Positions 57,365 through 64,000 of a stretch of DNA of 64,000 bases are shown in pieces. The notes under the pieces were generated by a model that saw only the letters and a program-made list of their open reading frames with translations, was not told the DNA's origin and made no database searches. The position numbers and the translations under genes were made by a program. The DNA is from Onchocerca volvulus (taxonomy: Eukaryota > Nematoda > Chromadorea > Rhabditida > Onchocercidae), in contig HG738138.1 in the NCBI GenBank assembly GCA_000499405.2, positions 15,392,554-15,456,553 on the forward strand, in the 5' to 3' direction. Numbering within the stretch: the stretch's first letter is position 1; every line of letters begins with the position of its first letter.

Positions 57365-58465
57365 TGCGTGTACACATAACATACATCTGTACGTACATTT
57401 ATACGTTTACGTCTACATATGCGTCTATACCTACACATACACTTCACATATCCTTACACATCCACATCTCAAATACAGCTAAACATGCATATCCCTACAC
57501 GTACCCATACCTTACACATACACTGTCGTGGAAGCTTTTTATTGTTGGCAATATTATAGAACATCCAATTAAATTGATCGCTGGGTTATTCTTTCCTTTG
57601 TCGCTCGCAGAGATCGAATAGAAGAATACTGCTCAACTGAATTGATTCAACTCATCATTTCCACTCCGCGCCACATCGAAGTCCTAGTCTTTTAAATCCT
57701 TCGGAGGCTCCTCCTCCTCGAGGTAAGCTTACTTGAACCTCAACGTGTCGCCTCATGATTGATCGAACAGAAGAATACTGCTCCTAGCTTTGGAACTCAA
57801 CTAGATCATTTCAGCTCTTTAGATAGTGAGAGATTGTTTTACAGTGTAGATCGAAAGATAACAGAGGATAGATAAATCAACCATTACTTATATGGGGATC
57901 AGATTGAAAAATGAGACAAATGAATTTACTGGTTATTCTAAGATACAAATACTTGGGTTATAAATATCGTACAAACATTTCACTTCTTCCGATACATACA
58001 CCTACACATACGCCTACATACTCACATACTCTTGCATATACGCCCACACATACACCTCTACATACATTTATACATGAACATACACCGTATATACACCCAA
58101 ACCTACACATCCATATATATCTCACATGCTACACATATACAATCATGCACACTTAACCTATATCTATACCTACACATACACCTACACACATACATAGTTA
58201 TATGTACACTACACACCTTACACATACACATATCACACACATATTTACATATACAGAGCTGCCATGTGGGTCACTCATTATCTGTTCTTTTTTTTTTAAA
58301 TGAAATTAAAATTAATCGCCTACAATAATGCAATTGTTCCCGACACTTGTGTTCGTACTGGCAAAATATCTCGTCCAAGATGAACGCGTAATTTACTCAT
58401 ACATACCTTTACCTCCATATACATCTACATACACACAACTCCATCCTATATATACATCCACATGT
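57365..58465. repeat. Degenerate TACACA/CTACACATACAC arrays in three blocks
   Basis: Blocks at about 57365-57530, 57995-58255 and 58400-58465 consist of CATACACCTACACATAC-like words on the plus strand. A complementary-type (TG)n tract follows at about 58520-58618. His/Thr/Tyr-rich frames through them are artefacts of the repeat. Confidence 0.9.
57612..57783. repeat. 23-bp direct repeats flanking a CG-rich 126-bp block
   Basis: GATCGAAYAGAAGAATACTGC (then TC) stands at 57612-57634 and 57761-57783 with one mismatch. Between them is unusually CG-rich DNA: CACTCCGCGCC, GGAGGCTCCTCCTCCTCGAGG, and the perfect palindrome GTAAGCTTAC at 57723-57732. The block interrupts the TACACA arrays and may be a small inserted element. 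Confidence 0.8.
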
Positions 58466-58786
58466 AAGTCGCTCAGAACGAAAAACAAATCAGGAAAATA
58501 TCGCGAACGGAGTCTACAATCTGTATGTCTGTGTGTATGTGTGTCGTGTGTGTGTGTGTATGTGTGTGTATCTATGTATATGAATATAAATATATCTGTT
58601 TGTGTGTGAGTGTAGATGTTGAAAAAGTGGTTTCTCTAACATCTCTCATTTCATTTAGACCCATCGCAAACTTACAACAAATGAAACATTTGAGGGAGCT
58701 CTTGGGGATGGGAGGTTTATACAGCAATGATGATAAACTTAGGACACCTTGGATACCTCATGTAGGAAATATGTGGTATGTGACAG

Positions 58787-59059
58787 TCGAGAGAAATATA
58801 TGAGCTGTTGGAACATGTAAGGTTCATTTTGACGGAGGTGTTGGTGTTGCTGTTGGCTCTAATGTTTTCGTTTCTGTTCGGTGGAATTGTTGTTTTGGAG
58901 AGTGGTGTTGATTCCGGGACGAGTCGGGATGAAAATATGGAAGAGTGGGATCGAAGTATGTTCATAATGCTTAGTCAAATTAGACTAGTTTTTATGTTCG
59001 ACAAGATATTCTGCCATTATGAACACAAATACCGAGAGCAGTTGCAACATTGTAGATAA
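58787..59059 (+). CDS. Unrecognised membrane-like ORF, possible exon
   Basis: About 90 codons beginning SREIYELLEHVRF, just after an AG, and ending QLQHCR then TAA. It contains one strong hydrophobic segment (VLVLLLALMFSFLFGGIVVL), then a charged part with DSGTSRDENMEEWD. Base composition and codon choice look more coding-like than the flanks. A second open frame just upstream (ISFRPIANLQQ to HVGNMW, about 58659-58776), after a strong acceptor TTTCATTTAG, is offset by one base. Either an indel separates two halves of one reading frame or two transcript forms exist. A donor-like GTAGAT lies at the 3' end. I recognise no family. Confidence 0.35.
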   Translation, partial: SREIYELLEHVRFILTEVLVLLLALMFSFLFGGIVVLESGVDSGTSRDENMEEWDRSMFIMLSQIRLVFMFDKIFCHYEHKYREQLQHCR

Positions 59060-60538
59060 TTTTAATTTCATTTGAAAAAAACGACAAGTAATAATTGACC
59101 TCATGGAGCTCTATATTTTGTAAATTTTTGTCTGAACATAGAAGAAACTGTAATTTATTCCAATAATATTAGGGAATAATGATAGGATTGAATTAAATAA
59201 AAAATTAAATTGGGAAACAGTCTTTCGAGAAATCGGCATTTTTGTATACTTTTATATTCTAGAAAATTTCATTATTTCGTATTGCTATTCTGCAGTCAAT
59301 TAATCAAATTTTTATAATGTTAGTAAGTTCTGAATTACCGCTAATCAAATTAAAATAGCCAAGTGACAATTTTAAGTCGTTAATTTTAATTACATAATAA
59401 TTTGGTGTATTTTAAAAAATGTGCATGCTTTCAATTTCAATATAATCTTTCAGTCATTTAGCGTAAAATTAATTTAATATTTCCCTTCATGGATGTGATT
59501 GTGATGTTTTTGTTGTATCATAAAAAAAAAAACTTCAATAAAATACTTGAAGTTATTTCCGCGTTTTCTTTTTCTTTTTTTTTTTTTTTTTTTGATCTTT
59601 CCATTTAACGACAAAAGTGATATGAATAATGGAGGATTAGTGATTAATTATGCCAAATCAAAAAGGAGGAATAACTTAGATCAAATATTACTTAAAAATA
59701 ATTATTCTATTATTGCCATATTTTCAAAGTGGTTCAAAGTATGGAACATCTGGCGGTTTTAAATTGTGGTGTTGTATTAATCAAATGAAGTTCTTTGAAT
59801 TCAGCAATAACTATTATCATGAGAAGTTTTAAGCAAGCGTTATAAAATTATCCTTTTCATGTATCAGAAGAAAAGATAGTGGAGGACATCATAAAGACAT
59901 GTCCTACTTTTTTTTTTTCTTTCTTTAATATATACTTCCTGACTCTGGTTATTAATCTGCCTATCATTTCAGTACGACATTTCAATAAGAATAGTTCGAC
60001 AAATTTTCATCGGATTTTCAAACCGTACCAGCAAACAGATAGCCATTAACGCCAGCATAGTATCTGGCTTATTCGTACGGTATAATTCAATCCTAAATTT
60101 AAGCCTGTAGAAGATAAACTACGATAACGAAAATATCTTCTCGTTGTTTTTTGGATCTCATCATTGTCATTGGTAATTGAAAACGGAAACGATATTTGAT
60201 AAATCATTTGAGTACAAAAGATACTCTACATTAATAGAGAAGTAAACAAATGAGCATTAACAATCAGATATTCATTATTATCAGTTAAAGGTTCGATGTC
60301 CAAAATTGTCATATATTGTCAAATTTTCATCGATCGTTCATTTTATTTGTTTATTTTCTGAGTACAAATAAACTGAAAATGTTTCAACTTTTTTTAAAAT
60401 TTGCATTGTATTCTTGTCATAATTTTCTCCATGATTTTTTTAACAATGAATTCTGCTTATGCATTAAGACGGAGAATGATTAGCATAATAATAAAATCAT
60501 TACGGCAATTATAACGGTAATTCTACAATTTCTCTCAG

Positions 60539-61054
60539 ATCAAATGTTTTGGACGAAAAAGATTGTGTAAAGAAAGTGTTTTCGAACGAATGAATAGAAT
60601 TGTGCAGAAATTTGTCACACTTCGAAAGTCAGATTTTATTAATTTGCCATTATCGATGTATAATATCGATGCTATAACAAACGATTTGCCGAAAAATGAG
60701 AGAGCAGGTGATTGCCACCTTTTGTCTTGGTAACTACTATCAGTAGAAACGACCGAACAAGCAGACTTGACAATTCAGCTAATTATTCATTAGGGTACAA
60801 ACAAACAAACCAGACGGACCGTAACATAAATCCATCCTGCATCATAATTTTTTCAGTCTTTATATATCAGCGATGCCAACATTGGACAGGTTATTAATTA
60901 GTGATGGTTAGAAAGACAAAGAAAAAATATATTGTGAGCACGCACTTTCAATGTGATGCACGCTAACTGCACAATGTTTTGTTTCCCACCTATTTATACA
61001 ATTTCAGTTTATTCAGTCCTCTCCGAAAATCCAATTCTATTGTGTTGGAGATGA
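60539..61054 (+). CDS. Unrecognised two-exon 3' gene end (candidate)
   Basis: Exon 60539-60707 follows a strong acceptor (TTTCTCTCAG) and reads IKCFGRKRLCKESVFERMN through ITNDLPKNERA for 56 codons with no stop. It ends at AG-type donor GCAG|GTGATT with one base left over. A second acceptor (ATTTCAG) opens 61008-61054, which continues in matching phase as VYSVLSENPILLCWR and stop. The Cys-Phe-Gly-Arg-Lys-Arg start is basic and could be a juxtamembrane tail, but that is speculation. It may be the 3' end of a plus-strand gene that includes the ORF at 58787-59059. No family is recognised. Confidence 0.4.
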
Positions 61055-62898
61055 AACAGGACTGAATGACATCTGAGAGCTTCTTTTTTCTTGTACAGTG
61101 AATCACTGAATTATTATTTACAATAATTTATGACTCATCCAAGATTTAATGAAGTTTAGTATTTTCCTTCATGTTAATATCCTTAAGATAAACATAGCTT
61201 TCAAAAAAGAAAAACGAGAAATATATTTTTTCAGCATTTGCACATGCAGCGGATTCCAAGTCTATTGGTTTGTTGCCTTGCTTGTCGGAGTAATGCCAGT
61301 GTAACGTTGATTATTCTTTATCATTTCATCATTTAATTGTGTTATCGTTTGAACTTCGCGTTAAAATTTCTCAGTAAGGAAGTATGGGTAATTTTGACGC
61401 CGAACTTTAAGTTTTCGAGATATCTTAACGAAAATTCCATATTTCCATTCGCCCAACACTCATTATTTATAACAGATTTTCAAAAATAAAAAACAACTGA
61501 ACAAATGAACTAAATGAATGAAAATATGAGATTGAGTCGATGCTTTGGATCAAAGCAGTTGATTTTAGATATTTGTTATGCCAAGTGACAAATGCACTGC
61601 TTTTAATCTGAAAATGGATTCTTCTGAGAAATTGCGTAAAAATATAAGGATCAAAGAATGATGAATTTGCATAAATCATATCGGATGGACAAATAAGCTA
61701 TAAAAGAATAATCAAACAATAAATTCATAGGATTAAATAAATTGGGAAAAAAATCAAATGCTTATTAAGATTTGCATAAGTTTGAACGAAAATCAGTGCC
61801 TGAAGCATATTGGCCCAATTTATTTGTAATTATATCCGATTTGGCTATGAAATGAAACTAATAGTGAAAGTGGAATTGAAGAAATTTGATGTTGATAGTC
61901 AAAAAAACCTCTTTAGCTAATCAAAGATGGTGAGCTGATGAAAAATCATTTATTATATGATGAGCTGTGAAATAATCACAGCATTGGAATAATATGAAAT
62001 ATAACAGGATGATAGGATTAGGCTGAAAAAAACTTTAAATTGGGAAATAATCTTTCAAAAAATCAGCAGTTTTATATGTTTGAATTGCTAGAAAATTTTA
62101 TTTTTTTCTATCAAAACAAACGATTGAAATGTAAAAAAATTGCTTGCTCATTTAAAAAAAAAAAAAAAAAGCAAACAAGCAAAGCTTTTTCTAAAATACT
62201 GTTAAATCGTATCAATTTTTCTAGCACAATTACAGAACATACAGTATGCATCATTTATTGCCTTGATAAAATATTTTTCCAATTTTACTTCCGAATTAAA
62301 AATTCAATCATCCCAAACTTGGATGACTAAAATGATTACTTCACTTTATGTCATTATTATAAAATCTGCCATAAATTAATTATTGCAGTAAAACGAATAG
62401 TATTTACAGTATCTGTAATTTCTAGACTATCTCTTATCTGACTCTGGCCTGATTAATACTTGAATTAAAATAAAGTCAGGTCCAAATATTGTTTACTTTT
62501 TCAATATGATATGGTAGTAGTAAGCATGAAAAATCTGTTTAACAATGCATATTTCAGATTACTTCCATCACTTTTATTATTTTAGAAAAGCAAATTTTAT
62601 GTGTGGATATGTTATCACAATCGAATATGGAATTGATTTGAGATTTTAGATCAATTTTTAGACTAATTAACTTTTCTTGTTATCGAAACCATTGATTAAA
62701 ATTAATTGAAAGTCCTCTTTAACATTGGAATTGTTAGTTGAATTAAATGGACAATATGACATCTCGGGTCTCACATCCTTTTGTAAACGTAATCATCCAT
62801 ATTTAGATACACGTGTATTTACGTGTTTTAGACTCCATTACTCTGCAAGTTTAAAAAAATCATAGCAAATGACAGTTAATATTTTTAGTGAAGAAGTA

Positions 62899-62955
62899 TA
62901 TTTGAATTTTAACTTCAAGTACAGCATATTTGAAATTTAACTTCAAACATTTGAA
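62899..62955. repeat. 28-bp tandem duplication
   Basis: ATATTTGAATTTTAACTTCAA followed by GTACAGC, then ATATTTGAAATTTAACTTCAAAC. Two adjacent copies. Confidence 0.75.
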
Positions 62956-63061
62956 ATAATGATATATGTACAGTAAAATTTATGCCAAGTGTAAATTTCA
63001 AAATTTTTATTAAAACTTCCTTATTTTAATTTCTGACACAATTAAATGATGCTAGCAAGAA

Positions 63062-63268
63062 ATGATAAACGAAACAAAATATGTAAATAAACGTATAATT
63101 ATAAATGTTTATTACAAAAATGACCAAAAATATTACATCTGTTCTTTGTGTGTAAATTTACAAAATAAAAAATTAAGAAAAGATAATGAAAAAATCTTCC
63201 AACATAAAAAAACTTGGGAAAAGTATAGAAGATATTTGGAAAGCTTGAAAAGTATAATATGGGAATAA
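63062..63268 (+). CDS. Small AT-rich ORF with a CxxC segment, doubtful
   Basis: 68 codons starting MINETKYVNK, with YYICSLCVNL (CxxC) and later FQHKKTWEKY, ending SIIWE and stop. A zinc-binding fold is conceivable but only one CxxC and one His are present. The codons are almost all A/T-ending, which chance AT-rich DNA also gives. No promoter or splice support was seen. Confidence 0.12.
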   Translation: MINETKYVNKRIIINVYYKNDQKYYICSLCVNLQNKKLRKDNEKIFQHKKTWEKYRRYLESLKSIIWE

Positions 63269-64000
63269 TTTATTTCCTAATGCAATGTGGCGAATGCAAT
63301 AAATTCAATAATTGCTTATAATAATCATAAAATACTCATCTATGTTTCAAAATTTGAATGCACAGGAGACATGAATAATTGTCAAAAGTCTTAATTATCT
63401 TGAAGTTTTTAGAATTCTCAATTTAAAAAACATTTGCTGAAAAAGATTCAAGAAAATACATGAAATTGTTTTAAATCTCTTAATTGTGCCAATAAATTAA
63501 TGAAATGAAGAATTATTAATCAAATATTGAAGTAAAAAATTAAGCAAAGAGCAAATAATTATTATCATCAAAATTTAGTTTATATCATCTTTAAATGACA
63601 TTCAAAAAAGTCATTCACTGTGTGAACTGTAGAATAAATAGAAAAAAAGAGAAAATTATTTATATGTAAAAATAATCATTTATTCATCGAAGACTAAATT
63701 CTTGGAAATAAAGTTCGACTGAAAACCATATTTGAAAATTGATGGACTGAAATGGCATAATTTTGTTGTTATTTCAAAGTAATAATAATAGTAATAGCAC
63801 TGATAGGAAATTGCAAAATGTTCGTTTGAAATGAAAATTAGCAGAATTTGAGATATAAAATGATTCAGATGTAAACTCTTAGTTGGAGAAATGATAAATT
63901 TCATAAGAATAGAAAATTAATTTTAATCTTTATGACTTTTCTTGAGTAGAGGACTTTTCAATTTGATAATTACACGTATTCGGAATATTTGACAATAGCA

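Larger units (their letters stand above)
61055..64000. other. AT-rich DNA with no supported gene
   Basis: Short low-complexity frames only. The stretch at about 59160-59230 (AGGGAATAATGATAGGATTG...AAATTGGGAAACAGTCTTTC) has a diverged second copy at about 61985-62055 (ATAACAGGATGATAGGATTAGG...AAATTGGGAAATAATCTTTC). This suggests a dispersed repeat. Confidence 0.5.

Noticed and set aside
57364..58328. Several overlapping His/Thr/Tyr-rich frames
   Set aside because: They follow the TACACA arrays in more than one frame and have no complex sequence of their own.

Overview
The window is eukaryotic and looks like a nematode chromosome segment, probably from a filarial worm. The DNA is extremely AT-rich, with many poly(A)/poly(T) runs. 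Genes are split into many short exons with nematode-style acceptors (TTTTCAG-like), and the proteins are of animal type. A decayed block near 19-19.7 kb carries what look like Wolbachia-type bacterial gene fragments (rseP-like and sdhE-like), which fits a lineage with a Wolbachia history.

The only confidently identified genes lie in the centre, all on the minus strand and reading leftward. At 51.06-42.97 kb is a 20-exon glycogen phosphorylase (852 codons). At 41.08-30.28 kb is a roughly 26-exon Integrator complex subunit 5 homologue (about 1069 aa). At 28.88-24.62 kb is a 7-exon ABHD12-type serine hydrolase (329 aa). I assembled these exon by exon from splice sites, reading phase and remembered family conservation. 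The phases close across all three genes if one 20-nt microexon is allowed in INTS5. The gaps between genes are 1.4-1.9 kb, so co-transcription is possible but not shown. The three products act in unrelated places: glycogen breakdown in the cytosol, snRNA and mRNA 3'-end processing and transcription control in the nucleus, and lysophospholipid hydrolysis at a membrane.

Region 1-24.6 kb has no recognisable host gene. It holds decayed tandem repeats, a 45-bp-arm foldback at 7.2 kb, a 35-bp minisatellite at 17.9-18.4 kb, the bacterial-like fragments, and a small CG-rich, promoter-like patch at 20.2-20.6 kb. Region 51.1-64 kb is mostly simple-sequence DNA: (CA)n, TACACA-type arrays, (TG)n and ATA/ATG-type tracts. 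Between 56.5 and 61.1 kb it also has several plus-strand open segments with good splice signals that may be exons of an unrecognised gene.

No tRNA, rRNA, CRISPR array or intact transposon was recognised. The most interesting items are the bacterial-like insertion, the decayed duplicate of an INTS5 exon in its own intron, the GC-AG intron in the phosphorylase gene, the long foldback at 7.2 kb, and the possible unknown gene on the right.
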